DNA of 64,000 nt from Sepiola atlantica (lineage: Eukaryota; Mollusca; Cephalopoda; Sepiida; Sepiolidae): the NCBI GenBank assembly GCA_963556195.1, contig OY744519.1, positions 29,452,397-29,516,396 of the forward strand, given 5' to 3'. The translations under genes were made by a program, and so were the position numbers. Below the pieces are notes generated by a model, which worked only from the letters and a program-made list of their open reading frames with translations, made no database searches and was not told the DNA's origin. The first letter of the stretch is position 1, and each line of letters begins with the position of its first letter. This document shows positions 56,451 to 64,000 of the stretch, in pieces.

Positions 56451-56589
56451 AAAGTATAAGATTCTAGAAAGTTCCAATAATGTTATCTATATTGAACTTC
56501 AAAATAAAAATCAAAACATTTTGCAATTGCTAGTTACCCAAGAAGATTCCAATCATGGCATAAAGCAAAGAATTAACTACTTCACAAAA

Positions 56590-56990
56590 AGAGCTGGTTG
56601 TTAAGCTCTGGAAAGATTGGAAGAGTTACCGGAAGTTCTTTAGTAGTTTGACTTCCTTTAACTAAGGAATCAGTCATTCATTACAAGGTTAAAAAGACGT
56701 AAAACAAAAATAGAACAGGTGTTCCAAGGGATATTTATCGAAGATTGTCGAGAAAATTAGAATGCAAGATTCAACAAAATCCAATTGTTTATCGTGAAGA
56801 AATGCGCTGTGATTTGCGCTTACCGAGAATTAATGTAACCAAACGAACAATGAATAATGAAGTTCACAGGAACAGTGCAAAGTCACGAAGATCAAGGAAA
56901 ACTCCACTTCTATTGAAACGACACAGAGATGCGAGGTTATTATCCAAACCTCTGCAACCACAACTCTCGATTTAACAGATTGGTCATAAG
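56590..56990 (+). pseudogene. Tc1-like transposase N-terminal fragment nested in LINE
   Basis: The plus frame (open at 56745-56975) reads VYREEMRCDLRLPRINVTKR and TPLLLKRHRDARLL, which resembles the second helix-turn-helix of Tc1 transposases (REIKxEL...VSxRTVRxRL...PLLTKRHRKARL). No catalytic domain follows. It lies in the opposite strand to the LINE and separates its endonuclease and RT parts. Confidence 0.65.
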
Positions 56991-57099
56991 ACACTTCGTA
57001 TTTTATATAACCATTTAGAGCCGTTTTAAAGTGTGCTTTGGTTTGAGGGTATATGGTTGTTTTTGGTTTGAGGGTATATGGTTGTTTTTGTGAGAAATA

Positions 57100-57784
57100 A
57101 CAGCAGCATACTCAGAAGTGTGAACAATGGCTGGCTGATTGATCTCTGTTGAAATTTTTAAAACTCCTAATATCAATCAGATATATCGGGGCAACACAGG
57201 ATACACTTTTCTAAACATGAAATGCAGAAGAATTTCACAGATGTACGATCTAAAGCTATCCCAATCAGCCCTTGAGTATCGATATACTCTGCGATGAAAA
57301 GAGGCATCAGAGGTCTCCCTGAACTAAGTTGCGATCTTAATGGAAACAACTGACTTATCGTGAGATCCCAGAGGATGTAGAACAGTAGATGTGCACTTCT
57401 CGTGGCAAGTTACTGGGAAAAAATCAAGAAAGTTTGCAAAATGTCCATCAGCATCAGATACGCTAGTGGGTTTCTCAACAATCTGAGTTACCTTAAAGGA
57501 AAAGTCATGACAATCTATTCAACATTGTGAAGTCACCATAGAAATTAATGTTAGTAGAAAGATTGACAGATACATCTTGTTAATTGTTTCAGAGATTTGC
57601 TCAATAACAATAACTTTATCGTTGTGCAGACGATAAAGGACAAAGATGAAAACGGTGCTGTGAACAGGAGCAATAAGGAAATACATAGATGGCAACTCAG
57701 AGTCTTCATTTGAGATGTCTCTACCACATGGAAAGTCGTCCTTGATGCAAGCACAAATCGCTTCAAGAAGTCTGTGAAGGTCAT
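57100..57784 (-). pseudogene. LINE family B endonuclease region, decayed
   Basis: Minus strand: LHRLLEAICACIKDDFPCGR near 57770, NFYGDF near 57550 (the YGDFN motif of APE-type endonucleases), TQIVEKPTSVSDADGHFANF near 57460, and YRYSRADWDSFRSYI near 57260. These are the last part of the exonuclease-endonuclease-phosphatase fold and the linker to RT of CR1/Jockey-type LINEs. It is probably the same insertion as 55185-56450, split by the Tc1-like piece. Confidence 0.85.
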
Positions 57785-57785
57785 A

Positions 57786-57985
57786 CATATACATATATAA
57801 AATAAAACAAACACAAATATATACGTATATATCCATACACAGATATAAACATACATACACATATATACACATATATATACATACATCTACACACATGCAC
57901 ATACATACATAGATAGACACATGCATAGATATAGATTCAAAAATACACATCCACTCACATATACATACATACATACATACATACA
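57786..57985 (-). repeat. TATG-rich dispersed repeat, inverted copy
   Basis: The minus strand matches 58605-58790 and 59510-59610 (GTGTATATCTGTGTATGGAT, CGTATATATTTGTGTTT). The open frames through these copies encode the same low-complexity Tyr/Ile/Val/Cys peptide and are not genes. Confidence 0.85.
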
Positions 57986-58531
57986 CACATTGCCAATGGA
58001 TACATCTCCTTTTCCTCTGAGTAGTTCAGCATAATATATTACAATATATATATAAATATATGTACTTCTTTTTATCATGATCCTAACGGTTTTTGAATTA
58101 ACTCGTTATAAACACGTGTGCCGACTTGCATTCATGTATATGCATCACTATAGAATGTACCTCCATCCATACCTATTCACATATGTACATACATGTGTAA
58201 ATGCTAGTACAACTAATATTTTACTTATACTCTCACATACTGGTATACCATATACACATGTATACATAAAAACACCAACCCACATATATGAACATGTACA
58301 TACAGCACATACATGACTACACACAGTGACATATAAATATGCCCATTAACCTACGCATACGTACACACGAAATAAATATAAAAATAAAAATATACAATTT
58401 TTACACCTGTATAAACATACCCATACATATAAGATATTAGTCCAAGTATCCATATACATACGTACGCATAAATCTGGACTCATTTATACCTTATTTGCCT
58501 ACATGTATTCACCATAATACACATACACGCA

Positions 58532-58533
<2 letters not shown>
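57986..58533. other. CATA/TACA-rich low-complexity stretch
   Basis: Many short CATACA and ACATAT words, probably decayed copies of the same microsatellite-like repeat. No gene. Confidence 0.6.

Positions 58534-58604
<71 letters not shown>
58534..58604. repeat. (TA)n tract
   Basis: About 70 bp of TA. Confidence 0.95.
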
Positions 58605-58606
<2 letters not shown>

Positions 58607-58860
58607 AATCTATAGGTATGCATGTGTCTATCTATGTATGTACGTGCATGTGTGTAGATAAATATATGTATGTATATGTGGATATGTATGTATATATGTG
58701 TATATATGTGTATATCTGTGTATGGATATATGCGTATATATTTGTGTTTTTCTTATTTTGTATATGTATATATATGTATGTCTATGTATGTACTTGTGTA
58801 TCTAAAGATTTGTGCGCACGTGTGCATTTTATATGGAGATCAGAATATGTTGATATAGAT
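58605..58860 (+). repeat. TATG-rich dispersed repeat, plus copy
   Basis: Inverted relative to 57786-57985 and direct relative to 59505-59670. The last two also share a non-repetitive end, GTATCTAAAGATTTGTGCGC and TTTTATATGGAGATC, so they are true copies of an element and not chance microsatellite similarity. Confidence 0.85.
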
Positions 58861-58923
58861 ATGTCTGTATTTTATCTAGGTATATATTTGTGTATATATA
58901 TGATGAGATATTTATGCGTTAAA

Positions 58924-58925
<2 letters not shown>

Positions 58926-58991
<66 letters not shown>

Positions 58992-58992
58992 G
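58926..58992. repeat. (CT)n microsatellite
   Basis: About 33 units with one CCC interruption. Confidence 0.95.
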
Positions 58993-58998
58993 AAGTAG

Positions 58999-59409
58999 TT
59001 GGTGACGTTTAGTTGTAAAGATGACCGTAGTGGTGATGTGACAGTCGTAGAGATTAACTCATCAATTTCAGGTTATCTTTACATGATCTACAAACATGAC
59101 TTCCAAGATCGCCATCGACATGGGATTTGTGCTTACATAATTTCACATCAGCTTGCTAACTCCATGTTTCCAAACGAGCTCGAATCATTCTCATTGGCCG
59201 AAAATGATGAGTTAGCGACCGTATGTGAACACTCTTATTTGCTTTTGAAAATGAAGAGGAAAAGGTATAAAAACGGAACGGAGAAAGAAAGAGAGTGCCG
59301 ATTCAAGCCAGTAGCTTTCTGGTGTACATTCGAATCGCATCTCCGCTTCACCACATATCTACACATCCATGAAGAAATTGACTGTTCTTTATATATTAAG
59401 TTTATATGA
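58999..59409 (+). CDS. Open frame of 136 residues, possible LINE endonuclease remnant
   Basis: The frame has no ATG near its start (58999 is TTG). It contains GHGICAY-like text (RHRHGICAYIISHQLANSMF), which resembles the RxHGGVAxYVRS segment of LINE endonucleases, followed by NELESFSLAENDELATV. The rest is basic and not recognised. It sits on the plus strand, opposite to the endonuclease part at 57100-57784, so it could be the inverted 5' piece of that element. I would not call it a host gene. Confidence 0.35.
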   Translation: MVTFSCKDDRSGDVTVVEINSSISGYLYMIYKHDFQDRHRHGICAYIISHQLANSMFPNELESFSLAENDELATVCEHSYLLLKMKRKRYKNGTEKERECRFKPVAFWCTFESHLRFTTYLHIHEEIDCSLYIKFI

Positions 59410-59504
59410 AAAACAATAACTCATGGACATAATAAACACAACAGACAGACAAGTGTATGCAAAATCTACTCATATACTTAATCATATGTTAGTTTTTAAT
59501 TTGA

Positions 59505-59670
59505 GCATCACATGTATATATGTGTATGTATGTGTATATCTGTGTATGGATATATACGTATATATTTGTGTTTGTTTTATTTTATATATGTATATGTATG
59601 TATTCTATATGTGTACTTGTGTATCTAAAGATTTGTGCGCACGTGTGTATTTTATATGGAGATCCGATGC
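59505..59670 (+). repeat. TATG-rich dispersed repeat, third copy
   Basis: Direct copy of 58690-58850, sharing the same non-repetitive end. Confidence 0.85.
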
Positions 59671-59858
59671 TTAGCTTGACCGGTGAAAATTATAAACATA
59701 TCCCATCCCAAACAAAGATTTACTTAATAGGAAAGTTTTCCTAATTCAGCTCACTTCCTTGTCTTCTTTGGTCAGAAGAGGTGGACTCTCTGTGAAGAGT
59801 ACAACCGAAACATGTATGCACATATGTAACCAATAATGTTTGTATAAATAAAAATGTA

Positions 59859-59861
<3 letters not shown>
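59671..59861 (+). repeat. Repeat tail resembling the 39.3-kb foldback arm
   Basis: CCGAAACATGTATGC ... AATGTTTGTATAAATAAAAA at 59802-59850 resembles the outer part of the 39330-39424 arm. Confidence 0.45.

Positions 59862-59951
<90 letters not shown>
59862..59951. repeat. (TA)n then (GA)n
   Basis: TA at 59862-59920 and GA at 59921-59951. Confidence 0.95.
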
Positions 59952-59954
<3 letters not shown>

Positions 59955-60009
59955 AAAACAAGAAATAAAAAATGTAAAAATGGCAAATCTATTCCATCTT
60001 CAGTTGTTC

Positions 60010-60170
60010 AATTCAAGGTGTATTCAATATAAGTATGTTTATTTTTTCTTTCCTTAAGCCAGGCTTTTCAAAGATTGGAATCTTATCATCAGTGGAATTG
60101 CATAGATATATAAGTTGGCAGGAAAGTAGCCAAAATTCAAAATTCAAAATATTTGAGAAGATAATAGAAA
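60010..60170 (-). repeat. Dispersed repeat carrying a hammerhead-like motif (copy 3)
   Basis: Inverted relative to the copies at 38900 and 52275. The minus strand has GCCAACTTATATATCTATGC before the core and GGCTTAAGGAAAGAAAAAAT after it. Confidence 0.8.
60048..60100 (-). ncRNA. Putative hammerhead ribozyme (copy 3)
   Basis: On the minus strand: CTGATGA (60086-60092), a 6-bp stem II AAGATT/AATCTT, GAAA, stem III AAGCC/GGCTT with a 1-nt loop (or four pairs with three loop bases), and A at 60055. Stem I GGAA/TTCC has one A-A mismatch next to the core. Confidence 0.55.
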
Positions 60171-60481
60171 ATGGGTATAAGTGTGCGAGAAGTTGTTAAA
60201 ATATCAAATATATCCAAGATAGAGAAATGTAAAGTATATCTAGATAGAAACAAGTTCAGTGACAAAATGTCCAATGAGGAAAAGTTGATAATGGAAAGAT
60301 AAAAATCCACCGTTGAAATCCGTGGAAACTGCGTCAAAAATGGTCAAAATATTGTAAATCCAGGCGGAATTAATCCAATGGGATAGTATGTGGTTCTGCC
60401 GTAGAAAAAACTTTTGGGCCATTTTAAATACTCCCATGGACCCCAGTGAAGAAAAGTCTAAGGATTTGAGTGCAAAATATT

Positions 60482-60484
<3 letters not shown>
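60171..60484. other. Gene-free stretch
   Basis: Short open frames only. Nothing recognised. Confidence 0.4.

Positions 60485-60552
<68 letters not shown>
60485..60552. repeat. (TA)n tract
   Basis: About 68 bp of TA. Confidence 0.95.
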
Positions 60553-60555
<3 letters not shown>

Positions 60556-60956
60556 CTGCTTTTGCTTGATATCCACAAACCAAAAATATTTATACCGTAC
60601 GCCTCTTTTTTTCCCCTTCTTGTTTTCAATATACGCGTCAAGGCATGATCTTTCAATTCCTTGTGTATGTGCTCCGGTGTCGAGATCGACAAAATTTTGC
60701 TGATGATTTATGGGAAAATGACGAAAATTGAGTTGGTTTAGATTAGCGTAAGCTCTCCATTCGTTCGAATAGATTACTGAGCCTTCAGCGAATTCTCGTT
60801 GAATAATTGGCTGAAGTGTCGCACGGTCTCTTCTTTGGTTTTAGATACTTGGTTTTAGGTAGGGTTAGGTTTACGGTTACGGTTCTAGGCTCGGTAACCA
60901 CACATTCTTTCGACATCAATTAGAAATGTTTTCCTTGCTTTTGTATCGTGTTGTTG
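60553..60956. other. Gene-free stretch
   Basis: Includes a short GGTTAGGTTTACGGTTACGG stretch near 60864 that looks like variant telomere-type repeats but is too short to call. Otherwise nothing recognised. Confidence 0.4.
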
Positions 60957-61016
60957 GTGTATGTATGTATGTATGTATGTATGTATGTATGTATGTATGT
61001 ATGTATGTATGTATGT

Positions 61017-61082
<66 letters not shown>

Positions 61083-61083
61083 G
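60957..61083. repeat. (GTAT)n then (TAGA)n microsatellites
   Basis: About 15 units of each, directly joined. Confidence 0.96.
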
Positions 61084-61153
61084 CAATATGGGTTGTAGAT
61101 TGCATAACGAATTGTGGATATCATACCAAAGTAGATAACAAACCAAAACGGTA

Positions 61154-61155
<2 letters not shown>

Positions 61156-61234
<79 letters not shown>
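61156..61234. repeat. (TA)n then (GA)n microsatellites
   Basis: TA to 61188 and GA to 61234, then a G-run. Confidence 0.95.
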
Positions 61235-61242
<8 letters not shown>

Positions 61243-61462
61243 AGTATTGGCTTTTGTAAATAAATAAAAATTTTAATTAATCGCAGAAAACCTTTTTGGT
61301 TTTTGTGTTTTTTTATTCTGTCCGACATTTTTTGGAACAATATGAAGCACGACTAAATGTGTTTTGTTTGTTTTTTCTCCTTCTTTAGTTAATGAGTATA
61401 TTTTGAACAACATTAGTCATTCTTCGGTCGCTAAAAAAAACTGTTGTGACCCGCATATTTAT

Positions 61463-61604
61463 TTTATTTACCTCCTCTCCAGGAGGTTAGACACACGGTC
61501 AGGTGTGGGTTTTTATGAAAGTGTTCATGTGAAACGAACTGGATTTGAACCTGGCACACCCAGGTCCTCAGTCCGCATTATTAACTACTTAGCCACTGTG
61601 CCAT
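61463..61604 (-). mobile_element. Complete tRNA-derived SINE, 142 bp
   Basis: A perfect 13-bp duplication CCCGCATATTTAT lies at 61450-61462 and 61605-61617. On the minus strand the insert starts GATGGCACAGTGGCTAAG (A box) and has GGTTCAAATCC (B box) at 61541-61551. It has a short unrelated 3' part and ends in an A-rich tail (GGTAAATAAA). The head is tRNA-like but lacks its first few bases. Length and duplication fit LINE-mobilised retroposition. The family is not the same as the SINE at 35.8 kb. Confidence 0.85.
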
Positions 61605-61617
61605 CCCGCATATTTAT

Positions 61618-62229
61618 AAGCACATGCAATTATTCTCAAATACATGCGTTTTAAACAAACTGGAGAATTTCACACCGATTTTGGATTTTCCCATTTCGTT
61701 AATAACCGCAGAAGGACAAAATATATCACTCACCAAGAAAAATTAAAATTGTAGGAACAATCTTCCTGAGTCAATACCCTGAAAGGGGCCGAGGCAACCA
61801 ATAGGTCTGGTAACAATATGTAATGGGGCAGAGAACGTATTTCGTCTAGTCTCTAGTGAGTCAAATAACGTACTACTTCTGGTCACCACCAAGCGCTGGA
61901 ACACAATAACACACTTTCGATGAGAGGTAGAACCTCAATTTATAAGCTTGTAACTACCTCCCACCCCATTCCTGAACATACATAAATATCACCCTCTTAT
62001 CTCTGCTCATGTTGGTCATATCTCCACCCCACCTGAAGACCGGCACCCCCCACCCCCCGCAATCAGCATGTATCACTTTTTCCCCTTCCCTTTTTTTTCC
62101 ACAAAATATACACAAAAAAACATTCATACAATTGTCTCTAAAAAAATGCCGGGTGAAGTTCAAAAATAAAACAAAATGATTTGAGTAGCAGTTTTATCTG
62201 ATTAATTTTGTTTGTTATTTATATTTCTC
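61618..62229. other. Gene-free stretch
   Basis: No ORF or repeat was recognised. C-rich text lies at 62030-62060. Confidence 0.4.
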
Positions 62230-62882
62230 CCAGGGCTGCTGCAAAGAAGGTGGTCTCCCTCTACCATGCTAGTAAACTTCTCACACCTGACAGTATCCTA
62301 TATCTCTACAAAGCCACCATCCGCCCATTCATGAAGTATTGTTGCCACATCTGGGCTGGGGCATCATCCACTAGTCTCTCCCTCTTAGACAAGGTTCAAA
62401 AAAGAGTCGTCAACTTAATAGGTTCCTCACTATCCACCAAGCCCCTGTCCCATCGCCACAATGTTGCTTCCTTGTGTCTGTTTTACAAATACTTCAATGG
62501 ATTGTGCTCTAATGAGCTTGCTGCTCTGGTACCTCTCCCCTGACGTAAATTCACTAGACCAACCCGACAATCTGCCAAGTCCCATCCATTCACTGTGGAG
62601 GTCCCCAGATGCCGAAAAGCTTTCTCCTCCCAAAAACTTCTTTCCTCGTGCTGCTGGACTCTGGAACTCCCTCCCTGCTCCTTGTTTTCCTGACGGTACT
62701 GGCATGCAGAAATTTAAAACTAATTGAAACACACATCTCGCTGCACAGCTCCCAATTTAGGTTGACCCGCCTCCCCCCCCCCCCCCCCCCAAAAAAAAAA
62801 ATCTTTCACCTTTTTTCTCAGTAGTCCCTTACGTCTACAGTAGCGTACTGCCTTGTTTGGGGTGAATTACGTTAAAAAAAAA
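62230..62882 (+). pseudogene. LINE family A, RT C-terminus and 3' UTR, 5'-truncated
   Basis: The plus strand starts within AAKKVVSLYHASKLLTPD and runs through YKATIRPFMKYCCHIWAGAS, NVASLCLFYKYFNGLCSNEL and NFFPRAAGLWNSLPAPCFPD to a stop near 62728. Two frame changes are present (near 62540 and 62630). The 3' UTR (CTCAGTAGTCCCTTACGTCT) and the A-run end near 62882 match the 18.2-kb copy. A C19 run near 62772 is a local expansion. Confidence 0.9.
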
Positions 62883-62933
62883 AATTTTAAGTCAATATCT
62901 ATAAGCGATATATATGTGGGAAACAACACTTTC

Positions 62934-62934
<1 letters not shown>

Positions 62935-63022
<88 letters not shown>
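62935..63022. repeat. (GT)n microsatellite
   Basis: About 43 units of GT. Confidence 0.97.
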
Positions 63023-63028
<6 letters not shown>

Positions 63029-63375
63029 ATTATCAAAAGTTCAAATGAGATTGGATAAAATAAGAGATGCCCAAAGGATTAAATAAATAAATATTTTATT
63101 AGGTTTTTTTTTGTTCCTTTTGTTAAGTGTTTTGGAACCACATTCTGCTCTTTTTCTGTATCGTTAACTATATCAGATCGAGGAATCTTGCCCTCTCCCC
63201 TCATTACAGCTCTCTTATATTCCGCATTTCTCACTAACAAAAAATAAAAAGAGAGTTTCTACAAGATTTTAATCTCTTGCCGTTTACAGGGGTTAAAAAC
63301 ACATGTTCAAAGGGAGATAACTCTGAATGAATTTGTTTTAAAATCCAAACAGGAGATAATTCCGTACTTATTTTT
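63023..63375. other. Gene-free stretch
   Basis: AT-rich. Nothing recognised. Confidence 0.4.
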
Positions 63376-63779
63376 ACTCAAGTGAAATATGGCAGTTCAA
63401 AATAAAATAACAGGATATATTTATCAGTGAAAAATATTAGTGAGCACCAAAAATTACCGAAAATAAACCAGTAAAATGTTAATAAAAAAAAAATGAAATA
63501 AAATAAAATTATTATTTGGAGTTGACGAACTCCGAACGACAAGACCGCGCGGCGTCTTTATATTAGAAGAGACTCAGAGAGAGAGAGAGAATCTGGCTTG
63601 ATGCGAATCTCGCTCGTAGTTCGTGGACTACGAATAGTAAATTAATTTTATATTTTATTAAAATTCTACTCGCTTATTTTCCGTAATTTTTTGTGTACAC
63701 TAATATTTTTTACTGATAAGTAAGTATATCCATAAGTTTTCCTGATATTTTATTTTGAACTGCCATATTTCACTTGAGT
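63376..63779. mobile_element. Foldback element, ~115-130-bp arms
   Basis: 63376-63490 is an inverted copy of 63650-63779 (ACTCAAGTGAAATATGGCAG, TTCAAAATAAAATA, ATCAGTnAAAAATATTAGTG). The right arm has about 15 extra bases. The centre (63520-63630) is GC-richer with an AG run and no ORF. Confidence 0.8.
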
Positions 63780-64000
63780 CTCAATAAAAATTAGCACTGA
63801 TAATTCTCAAAAATTGAATTTTTTGGAAACCGTCTGAATTATGCCGAGAAATTATTATTCCAGTTTTTTTTATCTGTGCTGATCCTTTCTGTTTTAATAT
63901 TAAATATGAATTAAAAGTTTGATAAAATATGATTACATAATTTTAAGTAGCAGAATTTATTTTTAAAAATAAACATTAGAATAGTCAATTAGAATAGTGT
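63780..64000. other. AT-rich end of the window
   Basis: Nothing recognised. Confidence 0.4.

Noticed and set aside
58495..58998. 167-residue open frame rich in Tyr, Ile and Val
   Set aside because: Translated (TA)n, TATG-rich repeat and (CT)n. The same peptide appears in every copy of the repeat.
60860..60895. GGTTAGGTTTACGGTTACGG as interstitial telomere repeat
   Set aside because: Only a few irregular units, far too short to distinguish from chance.

Overview
This 64 kb window is AT-rich animal DNA made almost entirely of transposable elements, foldback repeats and long microsatellites. I found no host protein-coding gene, rRNA or genuine tRNA that I could support. The very frequent long (TA)n tracts, the mixture of LINE, Tc1, Helitron-like and Ty3/Gypsy families, and short tRNA-derived SINEs suggest an invertebrate. 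A mollusc, possibly a cephalopod, is my best guess, but this is inference from repeat style and not from a marker gene.

Layout. 1-4.6 kb: AT-rich DNA with a tRNA-like pol III promoter and a Helitron-like 3' end. 4.63-9.69 kb: a young Ty3/Gypsy element on the minus strand, with 224-bp LTRs differing at two sites and a 5-bp target duplication. 11.1-16.75 kb: a second Ty3/Gypsy element on the plus strand with ~690-bp LTRs and a gag-pol broken by stops and frameshifts. 18.2-19.2 kb: 3' end of a non-LTR retrotransposon (LINE family A). 19-25 kb: Helitron-like ends, a retroposon with a 13-bp target duplication, and a small satellite array. 25.5-30.2 kb: a foldback hairpin, a Tc1 (DD34E) element with ~407-bp inverted repeats inserted in a (TA)n tract, and a 2.6-kb element with ~250-bp inverted ends.

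30-36 kb: copies of a repeat with a 127-bp dimer elsewhere, a LINE 3' UTR, a Helitron-like end and a SINE. 37-39.4 kb: a decayed Tc1/mariner transposase of DD37E spacing, a LINE tail, a hammerhead-like motif and a foldback. 39.6-48.5 kb: a Helitron-like 3' end, SINE fragments, microsatellites and purine-rich DNA. 48.1-52 kb: fragments of LINEs, including one whose C-terminus looks like a restriction-like endonuclease, plus an RT fragment cut by a hAT-like end. 52.3 kb and 60.1 kb: two more copies of the hammerhead-like repeat. 53.3-57.8 kb: two copies of LINE family B, one carrying a piece of a Tc1 transposase. 57.8-61.2 kb: an inverted and direct TATG-rich repeat family and microsatellites. 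61.46-61.60 kb: a complete 142-bp SINE with a perfect 13-bp target duplication. 62.2-62.9 kb: another LINE family A copy. 63.4-63.8 kb: a foldback.

The genes do not form a cellular pathway. They are independent mobile elements at different stages of decay, several nested in each other. The best leads are the hammerhead-ribozyme fold kept in three dispersed copies of one repeat, five Helitron-like termini, and two different Tc1-like elements whose transposase 3' ends are duplicated in inverted orientation.
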